From Chryseobacterium potabilaquae (GTDB taxonomy: Bacteria > Bacteroidota > Bacteroidia > Flavobacteriales > Weeksellaceae), in NCBI RefSeq assembly GCF_902728265.1, contig NZ_CACVBR010000021.1:1-64000 (forward strand): a DNA stretch of 64,000 nucleotides, in the 5' to 3' direction. A program made the translations under genes and the position numbers. Under the pieces are notes generated by a model, which did no database searches, had not been told where the DNA came from, and was given only the letters and a program-made list of their open reading frames with translations. Positions 8,571-16,554 of this stretch are shown here, piece after piece (the first letter of the stretch is position 1; every line of letters starts with the position of its first letter).

Positions 8571-9137
8571 TTACTTTTTTGAATTATCTATTCTATAAAA
8601 AGTAGCTTTACTTATACCCGCTTGTTTACAAGCTTTATCAATTGGGGTATTTTTATTATCATAAAGATGTTTTGCAAATTGATATTTTTCTATACTTTCT
8701 TTACTAGCCCCTTTTGGTCTTCCTAAAAGTTTTTTTCTTTTTCTAGCTCCTTCCAATCCAGCCTTAGTCCTTTCACTAATCAAATTCCTTTCAAACTCTG
8801 CAACAGCCCCAAAAATTTGAATGATGAATTTTCCATTAGCAGAAGTAGTATCAAATGCAGGTTCGGTAATACTTTTAAAAAGAACTCCCTTTTCATTAAA
8901 CTTTTCAATAAGATCTATCATGTTTTTCAATGAGCGAAATATGCGATCTGTTTTATAAACCATTATGATATCATCCTTCCTTAAATAAGAAAGCATTTCG
9001 TTTAAACCAGCTCTATCTTCTCGGACTCCACTTGCAATATCGGTGAAAACCTTTTCACAACCATTTTCTTTTAGAATTTCAATTTGTGTGGAGATGTTTT
9101 GATCTGAAGTCGAAACACGTGCATACCCTACGGTCAT
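8571..9137 (-). CDS. Small serine recombinase (resolvase/invertase family)
   Basis: 188 aa, full length for the resolvase/invertase family. The catalytic Ser9 lies in YARVSTSDQN, followed by conserved arginines in the DIASGVREDRAGL and KTDRIFRSL segments. The dimerisation helix starts near residue 95 (GKFIIQIFGAVAEFERNLISERT). A C-terminal helix-turn-helix ends in ISKATFYRI. Such enzymes cut a short site with a two-base central overlap. A palindrome with an AA centre lies at 10262-10293, about 1.1 kb upstream. The gene starts 17 bp after the DUF1016 gene and is probably co-transcribed with it. It could mobilise the island or invert or resolve DNA; sequence alone cannot decide. Confidence 0.9.
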   Translation of the reverse strand: MTVGYARVSTSDQNISTQIEILKENGCEKVFTDIASGVREDRAGLNEMLSYLRKDDIIMVYKTDRIFRSLKNMIDLIEKFNEKGVLFKSITEPAFDTTSANGKFIIQIFGAVAEFERNLISERTKAGLEGARKRKKLLGRPKGASKESIEKYQFAKHLYDNKNTPIDKACKQAGISKATFYRIDNSKK

Positions 9138-9154
9138 AATGATATTAAATTTTT

Positions 9155-10159
9155 TTATTCAACCTGTTTTTTAAGTTCTTCTTTACTAGGAAGGACTGCT
9201 TTATATTCTTTTGCAAAAATGGTTTTGTTATTTTCTGGAAGGGTAAATTCTATCACAGTTTTGTTTTCTTCTTTACATAGAATAATACCTATCGTAGGAT
9301 TTTCGTCCTTAAGCTTAACTTTCCTATCATAATAATTAACGTACATCTGCATTTGTCCGATATCTTGATGGGTAAGCTTGCCGATCTTTAAATCAAATAA
9401 GACAAAACATTTAAGAATTCTATTGTAAAAGACTAAATCCACAAAAAAGCTGTCTCCTTCGAAAGTAAATCTACGTTGCCTTCCTTCAAATAAAAATCCT
9501 TTACCCAATTCTAACATAAAATGTTCTAACTTATTAATGATTGCGGTTTCCAAATCATTTTCTGAATAACGGGCATCCTCTTTTAAATCTAAAAATTCTA
9601 AAACATAGTGACTCTTTAACACATCTGTTGGCTTCTCTATAATTTGTCCTTCTTTAGCTAATTGCTTCATACCGTCTCTATCCCTGCTTAATGCGAGTCT
9701 CTCATATATAGCTGAATTATATTGTCGCGTAAGCTCTCGTACACTCCAATTATTTTGTGTTGCTTCTATTTCATAGAAATTTCGCTCATCTTTATTTTCA
9801 ATTTTTAATAATTGAATATAATGCGTCCAGGAAAGAGTAAAAGGTATTTTAGATTCCCCAATCAATGATTGGGAAATTCTATTTTGGAAGGTCAGATAGA
9901 ATTTTCTAAAATATTCTAGATTTGATACAGAGTACCCTTTTCCAAATTCAACTGTTAATTGCTTGCTTAAATTCTTAATAGTTTCTTTGGAATACTCTGC
10001 TCTGTCTTTCCCTTTTTGTTCATCATTCACAATCATCTTTCCTATTTCAAAATAAGTCAATAGCATTGTTGTATTGATATTTCTGACAATATTTAATCGA
10101 GACTTTTCAATTAAATCTTTTATGGTGAAGAAAAGATTTGTAGGAAGATTTTTTTTCAT
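9155..10159 (-). CDS. DUF1016 / YhcG-family PDDEXK nuclease
   Basis: 334 aa. The N-terminal DUF1016 helical domain (about 1-170) carries the WSVRELTRQYNSAIYERLALS block near 138-158. The C-terminal PDDEXK-type nuclease domain has Asp241 in FFVDLVFYNR, Asp256 and Lys258 in LFDLKIG, and Gln269 in IGQMQMYVNYYD. Members are common in defence islands and mobile elements, and DNA cleavage is inferred from the fold. It is the first gene of a two-gene unit with the serine recombinase. A TAGTTTTG box (10200-10207) lies 41 bp upstream. Its role in the island could be defence or processing of the mobile DNA. Confidence 0.85.
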   Translation of the reverse strand: MKKNLPTNLFFTIKDLIEKSRLNIVRNINTTMLLTYFEIGKMIVNDEQKGKDRAEYSKETIKNLSKQLTVEFGKGYSVSNLEYFRKFYLTFQNRISQSLIGESKIPFTLSWTHYIQLLKIENKDERNFYEIEATQNNWSVRELTRQYNSAIYERLALSRDRDGMKQLAKEGQIIEKPTDVLKSHYVLEFLDLKEDARYSENDLETAIINKLEHFMLELGKGFLFEGRQRRFTFEGDSFFVDLVFYNRILKCFVLFDLKIGKLTHQDIGQMQMYVNYYDRKVKLKDENPTIGIILCKEENKTVIEFTLPENNKTIFAKEYKAVLPSKEELKKQVE

Positions 10160-10199
10160 AAGTTTAGAAGGAGTCCTTGTCTTAAAAAAAGATTTTTTA

Positions 10200-10207
10200 C
10201 AAAACTA
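10200..10207 (-). promoter_or_regulatory. -7 box of the DUF1016-recombinase unit
   Basis: TAGTTTTG on the minus strand matches the Bacteroidota -7 consensus TAnnTTTG, 41 bp ahead of the start at 10159. I see no clear -33 element. Confidence 0.4.
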
Positions 10208-10261
10208 ATAAATAAGACGGAATATGAAACTAACTTGAGCATAAAAAATGAAATGAATAAT

Positions 10262-10293
10262 TAGTTTTATAAAACGAACGTTTTGTGAAATTA
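10262..10293. repeat. AA-centred palindrome containing the right direct repeat
   Basis: AAAACG and CGTTTT flank a central AA at 10277-10278. Extending outward, the two 15-base arms agree at 12 positions. A short palindrome around a central dinucleotide is the layout of crossover sites for small serine recombinases. Read on the minus strand it contains AAACGTTCGT, which fits the ARACGTWCGT motif I recall from Mpi-controlled invertible promoters of Bacteroides fragilis. Bases 10265-10293 also repeat 4403-4430 at the other end of the island. Confidence 0.5.
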
Positions 10294-10472
10294 CACCCCA
10301 TTAGAAATATATTCTTGATTAATAATGACTTTGCATTTTCTATTTTTCACAAAAGTGCCCCCTTCAATATATAACTCACATGAAAATACATTGAACACCT
10401 CCTATGTTTGCAAAAGTTTCAGTAGAGTAAATAAATTTGTAAACAAAAGCAAAAGGAATGAGAGAACATTGA

Positions 10473-10628
10473 ACAGAAAATAATCTGAATGCTCTTGAAG
10501 TTTTTTTAAAAAAAGATTTTGAAAATGATCCTTTGGAAGAAGATCTATTATAAGGTGCAACTACACGCAGGAAATTTCTAACCATTTACTATCATAATAA
10601 TCAAAAAAAAACAGTACCATTACTATAA
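10473..10628 (+). pseudogene. Decayed coding fragment
   Basis: One frame reads TENNLNALEVFLKKDFENDP, EEDLL, stop, then GATTRRKFLTIYYHNNQKK and another stop. The composition is protein-like on both sides of the internal stop, and no start is visible. It may be the remnant of a gene damaged near the island border. I do not recognise the family. A 69-codon minus-strand frame over the same bases (10376-10585) looks non-coding. Confidence 0.25.
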
Positions 10629-10668
10629 TCTATTTCATAACATTCTTGAATAAACAGAAATTTCCTGC
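10567..10668. repeat. 13-bp perfect inverted repeat, 102 bp end to end
   Basis: GCAGGAAATTTCT at 10567-10579 returns as its exact reverse complement at 10656-10668, with 76 bp of AT-rich sequence between. The size and ends resemble a small MITE-like element or an invertible segment. I see no clear target duplication and no exact TAnnTTTG box inside. The left arm lies within the decayed fragment. Confidence 0.45.
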
Positions 10669-10723
10669 ATTAACACTCTATTATCCAAGTTATGGACATA
10701 TTACTACTCATATATTAAGTATA

Positions 10724-10731
10724 TATTTTTG
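10724..10731 (+). promoter_or_regulatory. -7 box of the WYL regulator gene
   Basis: TATTTTTG matches TAnnTTTG and lies 93 bp before the ATG at 10825, leaving a leader of roughly 85 bases. Confidence 0.4.
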
Positions 10732-10824
10732 TAAAAAATCAAACTTATAAAGTTTTATTGAAAAAAGAGTCTTAGATTCGAAGCAAAATAATAACAGTAA
10801 AATGCTTCTTATACCATTCTACCA

Positions 10825-11748
10825 ATGAAAAAAGATTTTTATTTAACAAGGTATGCTTTAATCATTAAAAGATTAGAAAATTCTCCTGCAACCTATTCTC
10901 AGCTGAAAGAATACCTATTAAACTCATTTGAATTTCAGGATGCCGGAATAAAAAGTTATTCTATTAGGACGTTGCAAAGGGATATCCGAGAAATTTCAAA
11001 TCTTTTTAATCTATCCATCCATAATAAAAAGAAGGGAGATAATCGTTATTACATCGAGAGCCGGCCCATTATGGAAGTAGATGAATATAACCAAAAACTA
11101 TTAGAATCTTTTCAGGTAAGTAATGCTCTAAATGTTCATCCAAATTTTTCAAATTTTATTTTTTTTGAAACAAGGAAATCCACAGGAGCCGAGAACTTTT
11201 ATGATCTTTTCTTTGCTATCCGAAATAAACGCGTTATTACGTTTGAATATTATAATTACAAAAACAAATTAATGACGGCTCGAAAAGTACACCCTCTAGC
11301 ATTGAAAGAATCGAAAGACAGATGGTATTTAATTGCTTCGGATACCAATGATAAAGTGTTAAAGTCATTTGGATTAGATCGTATCCATTATTTAGATGTC
11401 AACAAAACTAAGTTTAAAGAGAAATATAAATATAATTTTAGAGAGCATTTCAAAAACGCTTTTGGAGTGATGAACCTTGCAGAGCAAAACCCTGAAAGGA
11501 TTGTTTTAAAGTGCAGTAAACATCAAGGAGAGTATATTAAAAGCTTTCCTCTCCATCAATCTCAAAAAGAAATAAAAGAAAATCCAAATGAGACATTTTT
11601 TGAATTTTTCCTTCATCCCACCTACGACTTTATGCAGGAAATTCTTTCTTATGGGAAAGAAGTAACTGTTCTAGAACCGAAAAGTTTAGTTGATGATATT
11701 CAAGCTCATTTACAAGAATCGTTAAACGCTTATCTCAATTGTACATAA
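10825..11748 (+). CDS. WYL-domain transcriptional regulator
   Basis: 307 aa. The N-terminal ~65 residues form a winged helix (YSIRTLQRDIREI at 45-57). The WYL domain follows from about residue 125, with the RWYLIA signature at 166-171 and SFGLDRIHYL at 181-190. A WCX-like C-terminal region ends the protein. WYL domains sense ligands, often nucleic acids or nucleotides, and these regulators often control defence or DNA-damage genes. It lies just outside the island's right repeat and points away from it, so a regulatory link to the island is possible but only inferred. No operon partner is evident. Confidence 0.88.
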   Translation: MKKDFYLTRYALIIKRLENSPATYSQLKEYLLNSFEFQDAGIKSYSIRTLQRDIREISNLFNLSIHNKKKGDNRYYIESRPIMEVDEYNQKLLESFQVSNALNVHPNFSNFIFFETRKSTGAENFYDLFFAIRNKRVITFEYYNYKNKLMTARKVHPLALKESKDRWYLIASDTNDKVLKSFGLDRIHYLDVNKTKFKEKYKYNFREHFKNAFGVMNLAEQNPERIVLKCSKHQGEYIKSFPLHQSQKEIKENPNETFFEFFLHPTYDFMQEILSYGKEVTVLEPKSLVDDIQAHLQESLNAYLNCT

Positions 11749-11800
11749 TGTATCGCTAGGTTTTCACATTTTTTAATTAACTTTACATAAATCCCTCGAA

Positions 11801-12427
11801 TTGAAAGTTGTAGTATTTTGCTTATCCCTCATCATTCCAAGCTTCTGTTTTGCCCAACAAACAGAAGAGTTTAGATTTGTAAAAAATTACTATAATCATC
11901 ATCGTACATTATTAGGAAAGGAATTCAAGAAAAAATTAGACACTGAAACCAATAACCTGAAAAAAGACGCTATAAAAAAAGACTTTATCCTTTTTATGAG
12001 AAAAATGGATAGCATCGAGAATACAGCTCTTATTGGTGCCTTATTGAAAGTAAAAAATATTGAAGACCTAAATATCCTTCACAACAAAAATATTATTACG
12101 AAAAATACGGACGATAAAGTCCCTTATACTACTGATAAATCAGCTGATTACCCTGGAGGGGTTGATGCACTTCGAAAAGAAGTAGCTCATCTCTTTTATG
12201 GAGGTAGTGTTTATTCAGAAACGCCTAATATAAAAACAAATGTTAAGTTTATTGTAGAAAAAGATGGTAGCATCAGTAATGTAAAAGCCGAAGGAGAAAA
12301 CTTTACGTTCAACAGACAAGCAGAAATTGCCATATACTCAATATCAGAGAAGTTTTCTCCTGCTATTATCAATGGGAATCCTGTCAGATATCGATTTAAT
12401 TTACCTTTAACTTTTAGCTTTAAATAA
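11801..12427 (+). CDS. Exported protein with TonB C-terminal-like domain
   Basis: 208 aa using a TTG start; the first in-frame ATG lies much further in and would remove the signal peptide. The N-terminus (KVVVFCLSLIIPSFCFAQ) is a Sec signal peptide. A charged helical region covers about 25-105. A TonB_C-like domain covers about 113-208, with the YPGGVDALRKEV opening and the KFIVEKDGSISNVK strand pair typical of Bacteroidota energy-transducer TonB proteins. There is no membrane anchor or Pro-rich linker, so it is probably a periplasmic TonB-like protein and not a true energy transducer. Confidence 0.7.
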   Translation: MKVVVFCLSLIIPSFCFAQQTEEFRFVKNYYNHHRTLLGKEFKKKLDTETNNLKKDAIKKDFILFMRKMDSIENTALIGALLKVKNIEDLNILHNKNIITKNTDDKVPYTTDKSADYPGGVDALRKEVAHLFYGGSVYSETPNIKTNVKFIVEKDGSISNVKAEGENFTFNRQAEIAIYSISEKFSPAIINGNPVRYRFNLPLTFSFK

Positions 12428-12449
12428 TTTAAAAATCACTTGTAAAGCT

Positions 12450-12457
12450 TAATTTTG
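12450..12457 (+). promoter_or_regulatory. -7 box of tadA
   Basis: TAATTTTG fits TAnnTTTG and ends 14 bases before the tadA ATG at 12472, implying a very short leader. Confidence 0.45.
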
Positions 12458-12471
12458 TAGATTTAGCCTAT

Positions 12472-12903
12472 ATGTTTACTGACGAATATTTTATGAAAAT
12501 GGCTCTTCAAGAAGCCGAGTTTGCCCTAGAAAAAGAAGAAGTTCCCATCGGATGTGTAATAGTTTCTAACAATCAAGTCATTGCAAGAGCACATAATCTT
12601 ACAGAAGCTCTAAATGATGTTACAGCCCATGCAGAGATGCAAGCCATTACTTCAGCCGCCAACTTTTTAGGAGGGAAATACCTCAAAAATTGCACATTAT
12701 ATGTCACCCTTGAGCCTTGCGTAATGTGTTCTGGAGCTCTTTCGTGGTCACAAATTTCTAAAGTTGTCATTGGAGCTCGTGATGAGCAGAGAGGATTTAT
12801 CAATAAACAATTATCTCTTCATCCCAAAACAGAAATTATCACAGGAGTGATGGAACATGAATGCTCCTCCATGATCAAAACGTTTTTCAAATCAAAAAGA
12901 TAG
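12472..12903 (+). CDS. tadA: tRNA-specific adenosine deaminase
   Basis: 143 aa cytidine-deaminase-fold enzyme that converts A34 to inosine in tRNA-Arg(ACG) in the cytoplasm. Zinc ligands and catalytic Glu are intact: His53-Ala-Glu55 in TAHAEMQAI, and Cys83 and Cys86 in EPCVMC. The N-terminal helix MKMALQEAEFALEKEEVPIG is typical of TadA. The length is slightly under the E. coli enzyme, as usual for Bacteroidota. It is monocistronic, with its own -7 box and a strong hairpin downstream shared with coaX. Other nucleoside deaminases share the fold, but the motif spacing favours TadA. Confidence 0.88.
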   Translation: MFTDEYFMKMALQEAEFALEKEEVPIGCVIVSNNQVIARAHNLTEALNDVTAHAEMQAITSAANFLGGKYLKNCTLYVTLEPCVMCSGALSWSQISKVVIGARDEQRGFINKQLSLHPKTEIITGVMEHECSSMIKTFFKSKR

Positions 12904-12916
12904 ACTTTTTAAAAAG

Positions 12917-12956
12917 AATGATTTCGTATAACAGTAATTCTTCATACGAAATCATT
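12917..12956. terminator. Bidirectional terminator between tadA and coaX
   Basis: A 13-bp perfect stem (aatgatttcgtat with atacgaaatcatt) lies between the convergent tadA and coaX genes. The T-tract is clearer on the minus strand, after the coaX end. Confidence 0.7.
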
Positions 12957-12984
12957 GATATTCTTTAATTTATATAATCTACTA

Positions 12985-13752
12985 CTATTCTATCCCTTTA
13001 CCTAAAAAATATAGCCCTTTTAAAGTATGTAATCGATCCATGATGTGAATTTTATCAGTCAAGGGTTTATAAATATGAGAAACACCTCCGGTAGCCACCA
13101 CAAAACACTCATCCTTAACTTCATCATTGATACGATCAATAAAACCTTCTACCATTCCTAAAAATCCATACACCATACCACTTTGCATGCAAGTCACTGT
13201 ATCTAGCCCTAACACGGATTTGGGCTTTTTCAACTCTATATCTGGTAATTGTGCCGTTTGACTGATTAAAGAGTTGAGGGCCGTTACAATACCTGGAGCA
13301 ATAATTACGCCTAAGGTTTCTCCATTTTCCGCAATACAACTTGCGGTAAGAGCAGTACCAAAATCAAGAACAATTTTCTTTTTGTTATGATATAAGTTAT
13401 GAGCCGCTACAAGATTTGCATAAATATCAGTGCCCATTTGCTTTGACTTTGCCTGAACTCCTGAAGGAGTATTTCGATCGACCACTACAGGAAGAATTCC
13501 ATGAATTTTTTTTATAGCAGAGCTCATAACTTTAGTAAGTTGAGGCACTACTGATCCTATAATAACCTTATCTATTTCCTTCGGTATAATTTTGTATGTC
13601 TGATACAACATCAGCATTTGAACATATAATTCATCGGCTGTGCGATACGGTTTTGTATTGATCACCCAAGAAATATCACAATTATCTTCATTAAAAAGAC
13701 CAAATCGGACATTACTATTTCCTATATTAATTACAATTGAATTCACTGGCAT
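12985..13752 (-). CDS. coaX: Type III pantothenate kinase
   Basis: 255 aa, ASKHA-fold kinase catalysing the first step of coenzyme A synthesis in the cytoplasm. The N-terminal phosphate loop reads INIGNSNVRFGLF (9-21). A central VLDFGTALTASCI provides the second acidic motif, and ATGGVSHIY forms the adenosine-side glycine loop near residue 220. The length fits the CoaX family, which unlike CoaA is not feedback-inhibited by CoA. It stands alone on the minus strand, convergent with tadA. Confidence 0.92.
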   Translation of the reverse strand: MPVNSIVINIGNSNVRFGLFNEDNCDISWVINTKPYRTADELYVQMLMLYQTYKIIPKEIDKVIIGSVVPQLTKVMSSAIKKIHGILPVVVDRNTPSGVQAKSKQMGTDIYANLVAAHNLYHNKKKIVLDFGTALTASCIAENGETLGVIIAPGIVTALNSLISQTAQLPDIELKKPKSVLGLDTVTCMQSGMVYGFLGMVEGFIDRINDEVKDECFVVATGGVSHIYKPLTDKIHIMDRLHTLKGLYFLGKGIE

Positions 13753-13939
13753 ACTTTTTCAAAAATCTTTTCAATTCTATATTACAATTGAAATTCAAAA
13801 TTATTTTTAGGGATTAAAATTAATAATTTTAATAAAACTGCTCACTTATATCTACATTTATATTTAATTTATGAAATAAATCATTTTAACAAAAAAAATA
13901 CAATATTTTAAATTTATACAATAAAAAAATACCATAAAA

Positions 13940-14542
13940 ATGAGAACACTGTTATTTATCACTGTAATACTTTTTAGCAATTTTTTGTTTTCTCAAAAAA
14001 AAATCTTTGATGAAAATGATAAGATGATTACCTTGGATGAATTTAATCACCGAAAAAACAAATTAGGAGGGCTTAAAATTGTCTATAATGATTCATTAGA
14101 TACAGCTAAAATAACCTCAGATACAGAAAAAGGAGAAGTAGATTCTGAAAAGCTAATAACCGACTTAGCCCATCTATTAAAATTAAAGATCTCTCCTACC
14201 CAACCTACCATTATCATTTTCTACCCAGGAAAGGATCCTTGTAATTCTAGTGGTTTATCCACTCCCAAAAGTTCTTTTTTAGATTTTAAAGAAAACGAAA
14301 AAAAAGCTAACAAGATTAAACAATCAAATATTCTCTATTTATACAAAAGTAAAGAGGGTATAAAAACCATAAATAAAATAAAGTGGTATAAAGATCCTAA
14401 AAACATCATTGAAAATACATTCTTTCACTATCATTACCCTTGTTCAAGCTATGTGATCATATATAACAATAAATATATAAGTCATTTTGGAGAATTTCCT
14501 CTATCCTCTATTTTAAATAACTTAAAAACAATTATACAATAA
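13940..14542 (+). CDS. Exported hypothetical protein
   Basis: 200 aa with a clear signal peptide (MRTLLFITVILFSNFLFSQ). The mature part is Lys-rich and contains TIIIFYPGKDPCNSSG near 91-106, which vaguely resembles the start of a thioredoxin-like fold. There is no CxxC motif: one Cys lies near 102 and another near 166. I do not recognise the family. The gene is flanked by intergenic DNA and by a hairpin at 14551-14577, and it looks like a lineage-specific periplasmic or secreted protein. Confidence 0.6.
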   Translation: MRTLLFITVILFSNFLFSQKKIFDENDKMITLDEFNHRKNKLGGLKIVYNDSLDTAKITSDTEKGEVDSEKLITDLAHLLKLKISPTQPTIIIFYPGKDPCNSSGLSTPKSSFLDFKENEKKANKIKQSNILYLYKSKEGIKTINKIKWYKDPKNIIENTFFHYHYPCSSYVIIYNNKYISHFGEFPLSSILNNLKTIIQ

Positions 14543-14550
14543 AAAATAAA

Positions 14551-14577
14551 TCGGCATAGAAATATACTCTATGCCGA
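14551..14577 (-). terminator. Terminator of the M1 peptidase gene
   Basis: A 9-bp perfect stem (tcggcatag with ctatgccga). On the minus strand it is followed by a T-rich run, so it mainly serves the peptidase gene ending at 14597. It may also stop the convergent plus-strand gene. Confidence 0.7.
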
Positions 14578-14596
14578 CTATGTAGATATAATGTTA

Positions 14597-16435
14597 TTAT
14601 TTTACTTCAATAAAATTATCACTCATATTTATATCTGCAATCCTCTGGCTGAAATCAATTCCTAAAACATATAATTGAGATTTTGTATAGGGAATAGTAA
14701 GAGTGTATTCCTTTTGCGTCCATGGCCAATAAGGCATTGTTGAAAAATCGCCATACATATCTTTATCTTTCCAGGTATGCGTCATATTCAAAGGAATTTG
14801 ATAAGTAATTATTTTCTTGTCAGTCGTCATCACACTAAAATCAATAGGCATTGGGACTTGTCCTTTATTAATTAATATAATTGTCGTAGATTTTGTATCA
14901 TACTTGATATCTTTTATTCCATAATCAATTGTTTTTGTTGTATTAATCCAATAATTATGAAACCATTTTAAATCCATTCCTGATACCTTTTGGGCAATAT
15001 GTAAAAAATCTCTATCAGAAGGATGCCTCATACTCCATTGGTCATAATATTGCTTTAAAACTTCCGCTAATTTTTGCTCGCCCATAATATATCCCAATTG
15101 AACCAAGTATAGCTCACCTTTTACATAAGAAGCATAGGTGTAAGCTGATCCATTGTCATGATGATCACCCAACCAAACAGCAGGCTCTTCAATTCCTTTT
15201 TTAATAAAAGCCCTATAGGAATCCAACGTTTTTATGAACGGATTCGGAAGATCCTCTGGAAACAATTGATGCATGGTATATCCTTCTGCATAGCTTGTAA
15301 AGCCTTCATCCATCCACGGGCGCATTGATTCATTTGTAGCCAACATTTGCTGATACCAAGAGTGAGCTCCTTCATGAGCCATAAGTCCCATTAAATCTTT
15401 TATATTTTGAGCCTCACCTAAAATCATAGTACACATTCCATATTCCATTCCACCATCTCCTCCTTGAATAAATGTATAAGTTGGATATATATATTTTCCA
15501 AAATGCGAATTCATAATCTGGAAATATTTCGTCACATAAGGTTGAGCTTCTTCCCAAGCTTTAGTCTTATTATTTTGCTGATAAACCAAAAAAACTTTGG
15601 GACCTTCAGGCACATCAAAACTTTTCACCTTGTAATCTTTGTCAGCACTCCAAGCAAAATCAAGAATATTTTTTGCTGTCCATCTCCACGTCACTTTATT
15701 ATTTTTATCAATGGATAGAAGCGGTTTAGATTCATAACCTTTAACGCCTTGAGGATTTTCTAGAATACCTCCTGCACCTATTACATAATCTTTATTAATC
15801 TTAATAGCAACTTCAAAATCCGCAAAGGGTGCATGAAACTCTCTACCTATATAATCAAAAGTTGCCCATCCATCATAATCATATTCTGCAATTTTTGGAT
15901 ACCATTGTGTCATAGTCATATCCACACCTTCCCGATTATTTCTTCCACTTCTTCTAATCTGTTGTGGTATTACAGCATCCCAGTCCATCGTAAAAGTTGT
16001 AGTAGAATTGGGTTTAATGGATTCTGCTAGGTACACTTTCATAATAGTCTCCTGAATTTCAAACTTTAGCTCTTTTCCATTTTGTTTTATCCAGTGAATA
16101 TTTTGTGATCCTTCTTCATTTTTTGGAATGGAAGCTAGCCTAGAAACGCCATCTTTTTGCAATCTTGAATCCCCATTTTTACCCTGCCCGGAAACCCTTT
16201 GATCCATCATAGAATTGGGTTTAAACGCGTTCCAATATAAATGAAAATATACTACTTTAAGTTCATCTGGTGAATTGTTAGTATATTCTAAAGTCTGCTC
16301 TCCTTGATAGGTAAACTTTTCAGCATCCACATCAATATTCATCTTGTACTTCGCACTCTGCTGATAGTAATTTCCTGGCTGAGCTTGAAATTGTGAAATG
16401 ATAAACGCAAAAAGGATTGTCACCGATTTTTTCAT
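14597..16435 (-). CDS. M1-family zinc metallopeptidase
   Basis: 612 aa with an N-terminal signal peptide (FAFIISQFQAQ), so periplasmic or secreted. The gluzincin site is intact: His354-Glu355-x-x-His358 in MAHEGAHSW and the third zinc ligand Glu377 in MDEGFTSYAE, 19 residues on. The exopeptidase GxMEN motif appears as GGMEYG near 328-333. An N-terminal beta-domain (30-260) precedes the catalytic domain. The family includes Bacteroidota homologues annotated as aminopeptidases; the substrate is unknown. A TACTTTTG box lies at 16453-16460. Confidence 0.9.
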   Translation of the reverse strand: MKKSVTILFAFIISQFQAQPGNYYQQSAKYKMNIDVDAEKFTYQGEQTLEYTNNSPDELKVVYFHLYWNAFKPNSMMDQRVSGQGKNGDSRLQKDGVSRLASIPKNEEGSQNIHWIKQNGKELKFEIQETIMKVYLAESIKPNSTTTFTMDWDAVIPQQIRRSGRNNREGVDMTMTQWYPKIAEYDYDGWATFDYIGREFHAPFADFEVAIKINKDYVIGAGGILENPQGVKGYESKPLLSIDKNNKVTWRWTAKNILDFAWSADKDYKVKSFDVPEGPKVFLVYQQNNKTKAWEEAQPYVTKYFQIMNSHFGKYIYPTYTFIQGGDGGMEYGMCTMILGEAQNIKDLMGLMAHEGAHSWYQQMLATNESMRPWMDEGFTSYAEGYTMHQLFPEDLPNPFIKTLDSYRAFIKKGIEEPAVWLGDHHDNGSAYTYASYVKGELYLVQLGYIMGEQKLAEVLKQYYDQWSMRHPSDRDFLHIAQKVSGMDLKWFHNYWINTTKTIDYGIKDIKYDTKSTTIILINKGQVPMPIDFSVMTTDKKIITYQIPLNMTHTWKDKDMYGDFSTMPYWPWTQKEYTLTIPYTKSQLYVLGIDFSQRIADINMSDNFIEVK

Positions 16436-16452
16436 TTAAAATTTTATTTTCT

Positions 16453-16460
16453 CAAAAGTA
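16453..16460 (-). promoter_or_regulatory. -7 box of the M1 peptidase gene
   Basis: TACTTTTG on the minus strand fits TAnnTTTG, 18 bp upstream of the ATG at 16435. Confidence 0.4.
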
Positions 16461-16554
16461 AGTATTTTAAATAAGACCCTAAAATTTAGAATTAAACGAA
16501 TAATATTCAGAAAAATAAGACTTAACATTTATTATTACCGAGGATAAGAATATT

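Larger units (their letters stand above)
10160..10824. other. Island right border region
   Basis: 665 bp between the divergent DUF1016 gene and the WYL regulator. It holds a promoter box for the DUF1016 gene (10200-10207), the right direct repeat and palindrome (10262-10293), a stop-interrupted coding remnant (10473-10628), a 13-bp inverted repeat (10567-10668), and a promoter box for the WYL gene (10724-10731). No intact gene is supported. Confidence 0.6.

Noticed and set aside
10376..10585. 69-codon minus-strand frame near the island border
   Set aside because: No family resemblance, odd composition, and it overlaps a more protein-like plus-strand remnant. Treated as non-coding.
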